The translations under genes were made by a program, and so were the position numbers. DNA of 64,000 bases from Crocinitomicaceae bacterium (lineage in GTDB: Bacteria > Bacteroidota > Bacteroidia > Flavobacteriales_D > Crocinitomicaceae). The notes below the pieces were generated by a model. It saw nothing but the letters and a program-made list of their open reading frames with translations. It was not told the origin of the DNA and did not search any database. Shown here one piece after another: positions 28,657-38,904 of this stretch (its first letter is position 1; every line of letters begins with the position of its first letter). The stretch is from contig JABURP010000099.1 in the NCBI GenBank assembly GCA_014762645.1, forward strand, positions 1 to 64,000. Direction: 5' to 3'.

Positions 28657-29571
28657 TCATTTATTTGATTGGATATGTTGCAGTATTTCACTCCATTGAT
28701 CCACCTGAAACCATTTAATTTCCTCATTTTTTCTGAACCATGTATACTGTTTTTTTGCAAATCTTCGGGTATTCCTTTTTATGAGTTCAACGGCCTCTTT
28801 TAGGTCAATTTTACCGTCTAAGTGATCAATCATCTCCTGATATCCGACTGTTTTTAATGCCTTGAGGTCCTTATATTTATAAAGTGACTTTACTTCATCT
28901 AACAGACCTTGTTCCATCATGACATCAACACGCTTGTTGATTCTATCATATAATTCTTGTAGGTCCATTTCCAATCCAACCCACAAGGTCTTAAAGTCTC
29001 TTGGTTTTTTGGACATATTACGAAAAGAGGAGTATTTTTTTCCGGTGATTTCATAAACTTCAAGCGCTCTCATGACACGACGTGGGTTTTTCATGTCTGA
29101 AGCTTCATAAAATTCAGGATCAATTTGCTTTACTTCCTTTTGAAGTGCTTCAAGTCCTTCATTATCTAATCGTTCGAATAACCTTTCACGGATTTCTTCA
29201 CTGGCGGGAATGTCATCAATTCCATAGCACAAAGCGTTGATGTATAAGCCGCTTCCACCTACTGCTACACAAATTTGGTGTTTCTGATAAATGCTGTTGA
29301 GGCAGTTGATGGCGTCTGTCTCAAACATTCCGGCTGTGTATCGGTCGTGGATGGATCTTGAGTTAATGAAATGATGTTCAGCCTGACTAAGCTCTTCCGG
29401 GCTGGGCTTTGCTGTGCCTATTGACATTTCCTTATAAAATTGTCTGGAATCTGTTGATAGGATAGGGCAATTAAAGGTTTTGGCGAGTTCAAGGCTTAGA
29501 GATGTTTTTCCTACGGCAGTAGGGCCTACCAAAACAATAAGCAATTTTTGCGTATGTTTTAACTCATCCAT
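28657..29571 (-). CDS. miaA: tRNA dimethylallyltransferase
   Basis: VLVGPTAVGKTSLSLELA P-loop, STDSRQFYKEMSIGTAKP, VGGSGLYINAL, RRFAKKQYTWFRK. Confidence 0.95.
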   Translation of the reverse strand: MDELKHTQKLLIVLVGPTAVGKTSLSLELAKTFNCPILSTDSRQFYKEMSIGTAKPSPEELSQAEHHFINSRSIHDRYTAGMFETDAINCLNSIYQKHQICVAVGGSGLYINALCYGIDDIPASEEIRERLFERLDNEGLEALQKEVKQIDPEFYEASDMKNPRRVMRALEVYEITGKKYSSFRNMSKKPRDFKTLWVGLEMDLQELYDRINKRVDVMMEQGLLDEVKSLYKYKDLKALKTVGYQEMIDHLDGKIDLKEAVELIKRNTRRFAKKQYTWFRKNEEIKWFQVDQWSEILQHIQSNK

Positions 29572-30224
29572 TCATCTACGAGCTCTCGTATACAACCTTC
29601 ACCACCTCGCTTACACAGTATGATGTTCACCATTTTTTTAATTTCTTTAACGGCGTCAGCAGGGCAAGCTGTTAGACCTACGGCTTCCATGATATCTAAA
29701 TCGTTGATATCATCTCCGATATAAGCTACCTCTGAGAGTTCAATTCCCAGTTTTTCCATCCATTTGTTCAGGATTCCAAGTTTGCTGTCAGGCCCGACAT
29801 AAACATGTTGAATACCTAACATATCTGCACGATCCTGAATCACCTTGTGCTTGGTGCCGTGAGAAATAATCCCCACATGAATACCTTCTTTTACCAATCG
29901 TTTGATAGCTAAACCGTCTTTGGCGTTATACTTTTTAATTAAGTCACCATTTTCGGTGAAATACATGCCGCCATCTGTCATGGTACCATCTGCGTCAAGA
30001 ATTAGAAGTTTGATTTTTTTAGCATCAAAATCGGCAGACTTTTTCAGGTCTTTCAAGACAAGTACATCTAACGACACATCAAAGTATTCAGCAATTTGAA
30101 TCAGTTCTTCTGGTGTAGGATCCATTATGCGAACCTTTGGAATATGTATGGACCTCTCAAATTCAGAGATCGTCATGTCCTTGTTTTTACATAAGAAGTT
30201 CAAATTGCTGTTGTAATGATTCAT
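29559..30224 (-). CDS. N-terminal HTH-like domain fused to KdsC-like HAD phosphatase
   Basis: N-terminal XRE-like segment (NFLCKNKDMTISEFERSIHIPKV...ELIQIAEYFDVSLDVLVLKDL), then LLILDADGTMTDGGMYFTENGDLIKKYNAKDG...YIGDDINDLDIM. Confidence 0.8.
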   Translation of the reverse strand: MNHYNSNLNFLCKNKDMTISEFERSIHIPKVRIMDPTPEELIQIAEYFDVSLDVLVLKDLKKSADFDAKKIKLLILDADGTMTDGGMYFTENGDLIKKYNAKDGLAIKRLVKEGIHVGIISHGTKHKVIQDRADMLGIQHVYVGPDSKLGILNKWMEKLGIELSEVAYIGDDINDLDIMEAVGLTACPADAVKEIKKMVNIILCKRGGEGCIRELVDEWMS

Positions 30225-30253
30225 GTCAGGTTATTTGGATGAATTTACATATT

Positions 30254-31252
30254 CTAGATGATTTTACAACCAACGGCCTGAGCAACGGGTGGCAAGGATT
30301 TCAATAAGTTCTTAAACATATCATGATCCAGTTGTTGTGCAGCATCTGATTTTGCCACGGATGGATCTGGATGAACCTCAATAAGCAATCCGTCAATCCC
30401 CATAGCTACACATGCTCTTGTAAGGTCAGGAACACCATATCTGTGGCCCATAGCGTGAGACGGATCCAGAACAACTGGTAAGTTTGTGTGTTCTTTCAAA
30501 AAGGCTACACCACATAAATCCAATGTGAATCGCGTTTTAGTTTCAAAGGTACGTATACCCCTTTCACATAAAATTACATTTTCGTTTCCACCGGAGAGAA
30601 CAAATTCGGCACATTGTACAAATTCTTGTAAAGTAGATCCAAATCCTCTTTTAATTAAAACCGGCTTATTTGTTTTGGCACAAGCGCGCAAAATACCCTG
30701 ATCATACATGGCTTTAGCACCAACCTGAATCACATCTGAATATTCAATCACATCATGAACGTGTGTGGCATCACGTACCTCTGTTATTACGTTCAGGCCA
30801 TATTCTTCTTTCATTTTCTTCAGGAGCTTCAATCCTTCCAGTCCAAGGCCCTGAAAACTATAAGGAGACGTTCTGGGTTTATAGCAACCGCCTCTTAGGG
30901 TAGTTAACCCGAGTTCTTTCAATAAATCAGATGATTGCCTTATTTGTTCTTCAGATTCAACAGAACAAGGTCCTGCGATTACAAGGACATTACCTGTATT
31001 ACCGCCAATAGTTACATTACCAATTTTTACTTCTCTTGTATGCTCCAGATACTGTCTGGAAGACAATTGCATGTCATTTTCAAAAACATATTTGTCATGC
31101 ACGAGTGGTTCAAGCTCAACAGGTATCTCTTTCATTCCTGATGATGAAACCAATACAAATTTGTCCTCTGCTTCTATAACAAAAGCTTTTATATCGTTGC
31201 CAATTTGTTTAGCTCTTTCTAGCCCGGTTTCTTTGCTTAAGTGAATGATCAT
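30254..31252 (-). CDS. 3-deoxy-7-phosphoheptulonate synthase (type I-beta) family
   Basis: [68 protein letters not shown]. Confidence 0.88.
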   Translation of the reverse strand: MIIHLSKETGLERAKQIGNDIKAFVIEAEDKFVLVSSSGMKEIPVELEPLVHDKYVFENDMQLSSRQYLEHTREVKIGNVTIGGNTGNVLVIAGPCSVESEEQIRQSSDLLKELGLTTLRGGCYKPRTSPYSFQGLGLEGLKLLKKMKEEYGLNVITEVRDATHVHDVIEYSDVIQVGAKAMYDQGILRACAKTNKPVLIKRGFGSTLQEFVQCAEFVLSGGNENVILCERGIRTFETKTRFTLDLCGVAFLKEHTNLPVVLDPSHAMGHRYGVPDLTRACVAMGIDGLLIEVHPDPSVAKSDAAQQLDHDMFKNLLKSLPPVAQAVGCKII

Positions 31253-32262
31253 AGTTCTCCTTTGATTAGGTTCATAAAGTTGATACTTCCAAGTGCTTTT
31301 CCATTATCGTCCAGCACAGGAAGATACATGATAGTTTTTGTCTCCTTTTTAATAAATCGCAGTAATTGATGTACCGTAAAGGTTCCTTTTACAGTGAGGG
31401 GCTGATTGTTTATAAGATCAGGAACTTCCAGGCTGTTCAAATCATCAATGTGTTCCAGAAGTCCTCTACGCAGATCTGCATTTCCAATAATACCTACTAA
31501 ATCATGATTATCTGATAAAACCAGTAAAAATCCCAGTTTACCCTCATTCATTTTAATCAGGATATTCTTAATCGTGAGTTCAGATTCAAATATCACAGGT
31601 GATTCATCCAGTCCGCGCATGAAATCCTGAACCTGAAAATGGGATTCAATTTCGTTTAGCTTTAAATTTAAAAGTGCGGTATTAATGTTAGAAGAGTTAA
31701 AAAGGTACGACCCAGAGACAGAAGCATAAACTCCCATATTTCTTAAGATAAAGGATACTTCTCCATTTACACCGCCATCAACATGTACGCGTTTGTTGGG
31801 GTATTTCTGTTGAAATTCCCTGATTTTTCTGAAGTTACTTTTGTCAAAATCCCCACCGCTTTTACCCGGAATGGTAGCCATAAACAAAATGAAATCGAAA
31901 TCTTCTGCGTATTGTTCAAAGACGTCAATACTGGTTTCAGATGTAATAGCTAATCCTAACTGACCAGAAAATTCTTTTGGTACATCCAGCGTTTTATCTT
32001 TAAGGTCCTCATACTGAAATGTCACAAATTCAATATCAAAACTGGATAGTGCTGGCATGAATCTTCGTGGATCAGGTGTTATAATGTGCAGATCAATCGG
32101 AATGTGCGATTCTCGTTGAATAATTTCAATATCAGTAAATACGTTTAGATCGTCATTGCAATCTACATGGATCATATCCACATGACTTTCATTGAGGTTC
32201 TTAATCGTATCGATTAATTTCTCATTTTTCTTGTCAGAGTATATGGACGCAGATATTTTCAT
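31249..32262 (-). CDS. Ribulose-phosphate-3-epimerase-like TIM barrel fused to tandem CBS domains
   Basis: [52 protein letters not shown]-terminal CBS-type [23 protein letters not shown] and [20 protein letters not shown]. Confidence 0.75.
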   Translation of the reverse strand: MKISASIYSDKKNEKLIDTIKNLNESHVDMIHVDCNDDLNVFTDIEIIQRESHIPIDLHIITPDPRRFMPALSSFDIEFVTFQYEDLKDKTLDVPKEFSGQLGLAITSETSIDVFEQYAEDFDFILFMATIPGKSGGDFDKSNFRKIREFQQKYPNKRVHVDGGVNGEVSFILRNMGVYASVSGSYLFNSSNINTALLNLKLNEIESHFQVQDFMRGLDESPVIFESELTIKNILIKMNEGKLGFLLVLSDNHDLVGIIGNADLRRGLLEHIDDLNSLEVPDLINNQPLTVKGTFTVHQLLRFIKKETKTIMYLPVLDDNGKALGSINFMNLIKGEL

Positions 32263-32621
32263 TCTTCGCTTTTCAATTCAACAAAATTTTCATCACAAAC
32301 AGCAATCCTGAAACTTGCGTTTCCAAAAACTTCTTTCTTGAGGTCCTGTTCCAATAAAGTAATATTGGTTTTGCGTTCATCTGAAGGTATGTCTTTGTCC
32401 TTGTTTGCAACCATTTTTAAAATTAACGAACCTTCACCGTCTCCTAGTTTTGAACTTGTTAACATGATGGAGTGTGTGTGCTCAAAAATCAGGTTGTTTT
32501 GTTCAAAATAGTCCGCTACTGGTTCTACATAGCTTTGCATTTCTTCTGTGTAATAAATTTCCAGATTTCCTCTCGTGTACTTTTCACCAAAACTGGTTTG
32601 GCAGGATGTTACAGGAAACAT
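32259..32621 (-). CDS. Hypothetical, probably lipoprotein
   Basis: ORF begins MFPVTSCQTSF; in-frame upstream extension gives a lipoprotein-like signal without an ATG/GTG/TTG. Confidence 0.5.
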   Translation of the reverse strand: MFPVTSCQTSFGEKYTRGNLEIYYTEEMQSYVEPVADYFEQNNLIFEHTHSIMLTSSKLGDGEGSLILKMVANKDKDIPSDERKTNITLLEQDLKKEVFGNASFRIAVCDENFVELKSEE

Positions 32622-32723
32622 GGCTAAAAGTAAAATGAAGTATGTAATTTTAGGTCTGATAGGGGTCCCTTTTTATAAACACAAAAGTACGTTCTCAACG
32701 TTTGTCGCGCAAAGATAGCAGTT

Positions 32724-33563
32724 ATGATTGATTTTAGGAATAAGGTTTATACAGGAAGTCAAAACAGAGATTCGCTTTTTGATTGTACGATAGATGATAA
32801 TGCTAAAGGGGTTGTGATATTTGTTCATGGTTATAAAGGCTATAAAGATTGGGGAGCATGGAATCTGGTTCAAAAGGAATTTGTCAAAAACAATTTTGGA
32901 TTCGTGAAGTTCAACATGTCTCACAACGGTGGGACCGTGGATGAGCCGATTGATTTTCCTGATTTGGAAGCTTTTGGCAATAATTGCTACACTTTTGAGC
33001 TTCAGGATCTTGAAACTATTATTTCAGAGACATATAGAATGGTAAATTCAGAGCTCAAAATGGATATTCCTATATTTTTATTGGGGCACAGTAGAGGAGG
33101 AGGGATTGCAATTTTGCAGGGAGCCAGAGATAGCCGTGTTAAAGCCGTAATCTCACTTGCCGGCATATCTGATATTGGCGCACGATTTCCAACCGGCGAA
33201 GAACTTGAGAATTGGAAAAGGGAAGGAGTGCGTTATGTGTTGAATGGTCGTACGCATCAGGAGATGCCTCATTATTTTAGCATGCACAAAGATTTCAAGG
33301 CACACGAAAAAGAATTAGATATTCACTTGGCCTGTGAGCAACTTGAAAAACCATTTCTTCAAATTCATGGGGATATGGATCAATCTGTATCTATTTCAGA
33401 AGGATTGAATTTGGCACAATGGACCAATACACGAGTAAAGATTATAAAGGGAGCTGAACACACTTTTGGCACCAAACAACCCTGGGAAAGAGATGAACTA
33501 CCACATGAAATGAAAGAAGCGGTAGCAGCAGGCATTGAGTTTTTTAATAAACTGCCATTTTAA
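32724..33563 (+). CDS. Alpha/beta hydrolase
   Basis: VIFVHGYKGYKDWGAWN, LLGHSRGGGIAI, QIHGDMDQSVSI, GAEHTFG. Confidence 0.85.
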   Translation: MIDFRNKVYTGSQNRDSLFDCTIDDNAKGVVIFVHGYKGYKDWGAWNLVQKEFVKNNFGFVKFNMSHNGGTVDEPIDFPDLEAFGNNCYTFELQDLETIISETYRMVNSELKMDIPIFLLGHSRGGGIAILQGARDSRVKAVISLAGISDIGARFPTGEELENWKREGVRYVLNGRTHQEMPHYFSMHKDFKAHEKELDIHLACEQLEKPFLQIHGDMDQSVSISEGLNLAQWTNTRVKIIKGAEHTFGTKQPWERDELPHEMKEAVAAGIEFFNKLPF

Positions 33564-35025
33564 CCATCAACTTTTCAAAGTACTTTCGTATTTGACTGTT
33601 AGAACAGTTGTGATTGTTAATAATCATAGAGTATGCAAGAAGTTTGCCACTGGTACTGTGTACATAACCCGCGTATGACTTTATCCTGGTCATAGTACCA
33701 CTTTTTCCATATACACGCCCAGAAGCAGAAGTTCCCCTACACATACCAGACATAGTACCTCTTTTACCTGCAAGCGCCATACTCGTCTCAAGTCGGTCAT
33801 AATTCTTGGTGCGTTTCATATAACTCAGCATATCAACTAGAAACTTAGAACTCACGGAATTAGATCTGGAAAGTCCGCTTCCATCTGTCATATTTAGTGC
33901 CGTAGCACCGATTTTATCCCGCCAATACCCCATGCAGATCATAGCACCATTATAGGTGCTTCCATATCCTGATCGTTCAACAGAGATCTGACAGAGAATA
34001 TGCTCTGCAAACAAATTGATGCTTCTTCGGTTCGTAACATTAATGATAGTCGATAAATAGGGTGAATGGTGTTCGTATAACTCAGTTAATTCTGGCTTTT
34101 CGAACGGATCGTCTTTTGTAAGTTCTCTCATTGTAGTTACCGAATATGCCACATCAATACCAGATTGTTCCAGTGCATAATCCAATTCAAGTGCTGCAAC
34201 AAGTTCAGGATCGGGCATACTGGCTTTTACTTCAAAATCGTCTTTTTGCTTAGGGATAGAACCCTGAACAAACCAGTCATACGACCAGGGAGCGCCATAC
34301 ACATAAGCATTATCCTTACTCGAGTTGGCAGAAGTAACGTAGTTCTTAACATGAATTCCCGGCACATGCGGAGTGATACAGGTAAGGATAGTGGAATCTC
34401 CTTCTTGCTCGCCGGTTTCAAAGTGGAATGTGCATAAATTATCAAAAATGGTAAGACCTGCGGGGCCGGCACCATAATAGTTGCCCATGTCTCCCCAAAC
34501 CCAACCCGAAGGCATTCCTTGGTATCCATATAATGAACCGTCCGCGATTACGCGTCCGTTTATGCGTTTAATTCCTCTAGCCTTTAAGGTGTCTGCCCAT
34601 TCGTACAAAAAGTCACGCTCCTCACCATATTTAGTAAAATATCTTGACCCTAATGTTGGATCTCCTCCGCCGATTATATATAAATCTCCATTTAATGTTC
34701 CGGATGAATCAATTTCTCCGGAATGCATTAGGCTTGTTTTAAACCGGTAGCCTGAACCCAACAGTTGCAGAGCAGTAGCTGTTGTAACCAGTTTCATGGT
34801 AGAAGCTGATGGAATACTCATATCTCCATTTACATCAGCAACAATAGCTCCTGAATTGAGATCTTTAACGTAAAAACTAAAAGCAGCATGACGTAACTTG
34901 CTGAAGGTGAGTAAAGATTCACCGGCATTCTGAATTACCGTGTTTGGCTTTTCCGGTTGAGTTTGGGACCGGGAGATTGTCGTGTTGAAGACAAGTGCCA
35001 GAACTATGAATAAATACTTCGTCAT
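33544..35025 (-). CDS. dacB: D-alanyl-D-alanine carboxypeptidase/endopeptidase (PBP4 family)
   Basis: SIPSASTMKLVTTATAL (SxxK), DGSGLSRSN (SxN-type), YGKSGTMTRIKSYAGY (KSG). Confidence 0.9.
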   Translation of the reverse strand: MTKYLFIVLALVFNTTISRSQTQPEKPNTVIQNAGESLLTFSKLRHAAFSFYVKDLNSGAIVADVNGDMSIPSASTMKLVTTATALQLLGSGYRFKTSLMHSGEIDSSGTLNGDLYIIGGGDPTLGSRYFTKYGEERDFLYEWADTLKARGIKRINGRVIADGSLYGYQGMPSGWVWGDMGNYYGAGPAGLTIFDNLCTFHFETGEQEGDSTILTCITPHVPGIHVKNYVTSANSSKDNAYVYGAPWSYDWFVQGSIPKQKDDFEVKASMPDPELVAALELDYALEQSGIDVAYSVTTMRELTKDDPFEKPELTELYEHHSPYLSTIINVTNRRSINLFAEHILCQISVERSGYGSTYNGAMICMGYWRDKIGATALNMTDGSGLSRSNSVSSKFLVDMLSYMKRTKNYDRLETSMALAGKRGTMSGMCRGTSASGRVYGKSGTMTRIKSYAGYVHSTSGKLLAYSMIINNHNCSNSQIRKYFEKLMVKMAVY

Positions 35026-35080
35026 TTTATTGTAATGCTTAACCTTCGGTATATATTTGTAGCGCTAAAATTAGAAACTT

Positions 35081-36937
35081 TTGTGCGGTATAATTGGCAT
35101 ATGGGCAAAAAATAAAAATGGGGAATTGCAATTCCAAAAAATGCCTTCCGCCCTAAAGGAGTTAGCGCACCGTGGTCCTGATAATCAATCTATCAAAACA
35201 TATTCCAAAGTTTGCCTCGGTCATGCCCGACTTTCAGTCATTGATTTGGAAGAATCCGCCAATCAACCTATGTCAGATTCTTCGGACCGGTATCATTTAG
35301 TGTTTAATGGGGAAATTTATAATTACAAAGAACTCCGAGAACAACTTATCAGGGAAGGTGTACAGTTTAAAACGCAGTCAGATACTGAAGTCTTATTGTA
35401 CATGCTCATTCACTACGGTGAAAAAGCACTGGAAAAACTCAACGGATTTTTTGCTTTTATTTTTTATGACCAGCAGCACGATAAGATTCTTTATGCCCGT
35501 GATCGTATGGGTATTAAGCCACTTGTCTTTTATGAAGATGAGGATAAGATTATACTGACATCTGAATTACATGCATTGTTTCGATTTGATATAGAAAAAT
35601 CAATTGACGAAGTCCCTTTTAATGAGTACTTCAGGTTGACCTATATTGCTGCTCCAAATGCGATTCTTAAAAATACATATAAGGTAAAAGCGGGTCATTT
35701 AGGCGTAATTGATGACGGAGGACCAAGATTTACCGCATATTACGAAAACAAAAGACAACCCATGGCCAGGCTGTCTTTTCAGGATGCTGCTGACGAGCTA
35801 CGTTCAATACTCACAACTGCCGTTAAAAAACGATTGGTCGCGGATGTACCTTTGGGAACATTTTTAAGTGGCGGCCTGGATTCTTCAATTATTTCAGCAA
35901 TTGCCAGGAAACATAAAGAAGATCTAAAGACTTTCTCCATAGGATTTGATCATGAGTACTTTAATGAATCAGATTATGCCAGAAAAGTGGCAAAACATAT
36001 TGGTTCAGATCACTACGAATTTATTCTGACACGAAAACATTTCAAGGAAAATTTTGGTGCTTTTTTGGATGCAATTGATGAACCATTTGGTGATTCATCT
36101 GCGTTCGCTATGTACTTATTAGCTCGTGAAACAAAAAAGCATGTAACGGTTGCACTCAGCGGGGATGGTGCGGATGAGTTGTTTGCTGGATATCGGAAAC
36201 ACAGGGCTGAAATGATGGTTCGCGATATGACCAGCACGCGTAAAATGGGTGTCAAAGCAGCTTCCGGATTACTAGCTAAGCTGAGAGTATCCCGTTCAGA
36301 TAAGTTTGGTGACCTAAATCGTAAGCTACAGAAGCTAGGTAAGGGAGTTGACCTCAGTAACGAACAGCGTTACTTTGAATGGTGTAGTTTTATTTCTCAG
36401 GAAGAAGCTACTCAGCTTATTCAATCAGAGATGAAGCAAAAAGTAGGTTGGACAGGCAGTGAAATTTATGATATGTCTGACTATCTTATAGCGGATCAGA
36501 AATTGGTACTGGCCAACGATATGCTCAAAAAAGTGGACCTTATGAGCATGGCCCATGCATTAGAAGTCAGAACGCCGTTTCTGGACCATAATGTGGTAGA
36601 ATTTGCTAATTCATTGCCTTTTCATCATAAATTGGATATGAAAACGGGGAAATTAATCCTAAAACATGCTTTTGAATCTATGCTTCCACCGGAAACATTA
36701 AACAGAAAGAAACAAGGGTTTGAAATTCCAATACAGGATTGGTTAGGGGATGAGATTCAAGAGGTTTTGTCATCAGACCTCTTCAGTAAGGCCTTTATTG
36801 AAGAACAAAACCTGTTCAACTATGGATATGTAAAGGATCTTTGTAATTCTGTAAAGTCAAAATCATTTGGAGAGAAAATTTACGTCATCTGGTCGCTGAT
36901 TATCTTTCAACACTGGTATAAAAAGTATTTCTTGTAA
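35081..36937 (+). CDS. asnB: Asparagine synthase (glutamine-hydrolysing)
   Basis: MCGIIGIWA, LAHRGPDNQS, FLSGGLDSSIISA, ALSGDGADELFAGY, EVRTPFLDHNVVEFA. Confidence 0.93.
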   Translation: MCGIIGIWAKNKNGELQFQKMPSALKELAHRGPDNQSIKTYSKVCLGHARLSVIDLEESANQPMSDSSDRYHLVFNGEIYNYKELREQLIREGVQFKTQSDTEVLLYMLIHYGEKALEKLNGFFAFIFYDQQHDKILYARDRMGIKPLVFYEDEDKIILTSELHALFRFDIEKSIDEVPFNEYFRLTYIAAPNAILKNTYKVKAGHLGVIDDGGPRFTAYYENKRQPMARLSFQDAADELRSILTTAVKKRLVADVPLGTFLSGGLDSSIISAIARKHKEDLKTFSIGFDHEYFNESDYARKVAKHIGSDHYEFILTRKHFKENFGAFLDAIDEPFGDSSAFAMYLLARETKKHVTVALSGDGADELFAGYRKHRAEMMVRDMTSTRKMGVKAASGLLAKLRVSRSDKFGDLNRKLQKLGKGVDLSNEQRYFEWCSFISQEEATQLIQSEMKQKVGWTGSEIYDMSDYLIADQKLVLANDMLKKVDLMSMAHALEVRTPFLDHNVVEFANSLPFHHKLDMKTGKLILKHAFESMLPPETLNRKKQGFEIPIQDWLGDEIQEVLSSDLFSKAFIEEQNLFNYGYVKDLCNSVKSKSFGEKIYVIWSLIIFQHWYKKYFL

Positions 36938-38118
36938 TGATCAAAGTTTTGCGAATAATAAACCGGTTTAACCTGGGTGGACCTACGTATAATGCTACCT
37001 ATCTTACGGCATTCTTGTCAGATGATTTTGAAACAAAACTTATTGGTGGTAAACATGAAGAACATGAAGGGGCGTCAGTATTTATTCCTGAAAAATATGG
37101 GGTTGAGTTTGAGTTGGTGCAGGAAATGCAAAGAGAAATTTCCTTTTCACAAGATCGAAAAGCACTGAGGAGGATTCGCGAGATCATTAGAGAATATCAA
37201 CCTGATATTGTACATACTCATGCGTCAAAAGCTGGTTTTTTAGGAAGGTATGCAGCTTATAAAGAGAACGTACCGGTTATTGTGCATACGTTCCATGGTC
37301 ATGTTTTTCATTCGTATTTCAATAAACTGAAAACAACCCTCTATAAAAACCTAGAACGATTCGTTGCGAAGCGTTCAGACGCAATTATTGCTATTTCAGA
37401 GATTCAAAAAGACGAACTGTGCAGTATTCATAAAATAGCACCTGAAGATAAGTTCCGAGTAATCCCATTGGGCTTTGATTTGGACAGGTTTCAGGAAAAT
37501 CACGAAGTAAAAAGACAAAAATTCAGGGAGGACTACGATCTGTCTCCAGAGACACTTGTCATTGGAATCATTGGAAGACTGACAGCCATCAAGAACCATG
37601 AACTTCTGTTTGACGCGGTAAAGCTTATAGTTGGAAAAACAACACAACCTTTTAAAGTGATTGTAATAGGTGATGGAGAACTGATGACTGATCTTAAAAA
37701 CAAAGCGAGATTGATAGAAAATCAACTGAATGAAGAAATATTTGTTTTCACTTCCTGGATAAAAGATATTGATAAGGCATTGCCAGGTTTGGATATGGTT
37801 TGCTTATCTTCGTTGAACGAAGGTACACCAGTGAGTTTGATTGAAGCGCAGGCAGCAGCTGTGCCCGTAATTACAACCAACGTTGGTGGTGTTAAAAACG
37901 TAGTTGATCATGGAAATACGGGACTTGTAGTTGATTCCTTTGATCCCGTAGCGTATGGTGAAGCCATGTTGTCTCTTTTGAATTCTCAAGAAATTAGGCG
38001 AAAAATGTCACAAAATGGCTGGATTCACGTAAAAGATAAATTCCACTACTTACGTTTATGTAAGGACGTGGAGAATTTGTATAAAGAACTGTTGAAGAAA
38101 AAGGGCGTTAAAAAATGA
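36937..38118 (+). CDS. Glycosyltransferase family 4-like
   Basis: HTHASKAGFLGRYAAY, FHGHVFHSYF, VIGIIGRLTAIKNHELL, SSLNEGTPVSLIEAQAAAVPVITTNVGGVKNVV. Confidence 0.88.
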   Translation: MIKVLRIINRFNLGGPTYNATYLTAFLSDDFETKLIGGKHEEHEGASVFIPEKYGVEFELVQEMQREISFSQDRKALRRIREIIREYQPDIVHTHASKAGFLGRYAAYKENVPVIVHTFHGHVFHSYFNKLKTTLYKNLERFVAKRSDAIIAISEIQKDELCSIHKIAPEDKFRVIPLGFDLDRFQENHEVKRQKFREDYDLSPETLVIGIIGRLTAIKNHELLFDAVKLIVGKTTQPFKVIVIGDGELMTDLKNKARLIENQLNEEIFVFTSWIKDIDKALPGLDMVCLSSLNEGTPVSLIEAQAAAVPVITTNVGGVKNVVDHGNTGLVVDSFDPVAYGEAMLSLLNSQEIRRKMSQNGWIHVKDKFHYLRLCKDVENLYKELLKKKGVKK

Positions 38119-38900
38119 AGAATTGGTTAGGAATTATTGGAATAACTACTTTGCTTCTTATGGTGCAAAGCTGTGGTGTTAACAGCAACTGGATGCTTCG
38201 GACGGATAAGGATTTTAAGTTTGATCCTATAGATAGTTTGAATCAAACAAAAAACGATTACCGGATCGATATTAACGATATCCTTCAGTTGAGATTTTTT
38301 ACCAATAACGGAATAAAAGTTTTGGACATTAGTTCAACTTCAACCGGAAATCAACAAGCACAAATATTAAACCCTAACAATTCATTGAATTACGTCATTC
38401 AGAATGATTCATTAGTCAAATTACCTGTGATTGGAGATGTAAATCTCGTTGGGATGACAATTAGAGAGGCTGAACTTTATTTACAGGACAGGTATAGCAG
38501 CAAATATATTGACCCATTTGTTCAAATTTCAGTGACTAATAAGCGGGTTGTTGTTTTTCCAGGAAATGGGGGTGATGCCAAGGTTTTGTATTTGGCAAAT
38601 AACAATACAACATTGTTAGAAGTTATTGCTCTTGCTGGCGGAATCACGGAAAGGGGTAGGGCATCCCGAATTAAATTGATCAGAAAAGGTAAGGATGGTG
38701 AACGCGAAGTATATAAAATTGACCTGTCAACTATTGAGGGGCTACAGTATACAGACATTATTGTTCAGGCCAACGATTATATTTACGTTGATCCCGTTCC
38801 TGAATTGGGAAGAGAAATTTTAAAGGAAGTGACGCCGATTGTATCACTTATTTCAAGTGCTGCTGTCATAATAGCAACCATTTCAGCATTAACGCCATAA
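38115..38900 (+). CDS. Polysaccharide export (Wza-like) lipoprotein
   Basis: Lipobox LLLMVQSC; YRIDINDILQLRFF; VNLVGMTIREAELYLQDR; LAGGITERGRASRIKLIR. Confidence 0.85.
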   Translation: MKNWLGIIGITTLLLMVQSCGVNSNWMLRTDKDFKFDPIDSLNQTKNDYRIDINDILQLRFFTNNGIKVLDISSTSTGNQQAQILNPNNSLNYVIQNDSLVKLPVIGDVNLVGMTIREAELYLQDRYSSKYIDPFVQISVTNKRVVVFPGNGGDAKVLYLANNNTTLLEVIALAGGITERGRASRIKLIRKGKDGEREVYKIDLSTIEGLQYTDIIVQANDYIYVDPVPELGREILKEVTPIVSLISSAAVIIATISALTP

Positions 38901-38904
38901 AATT

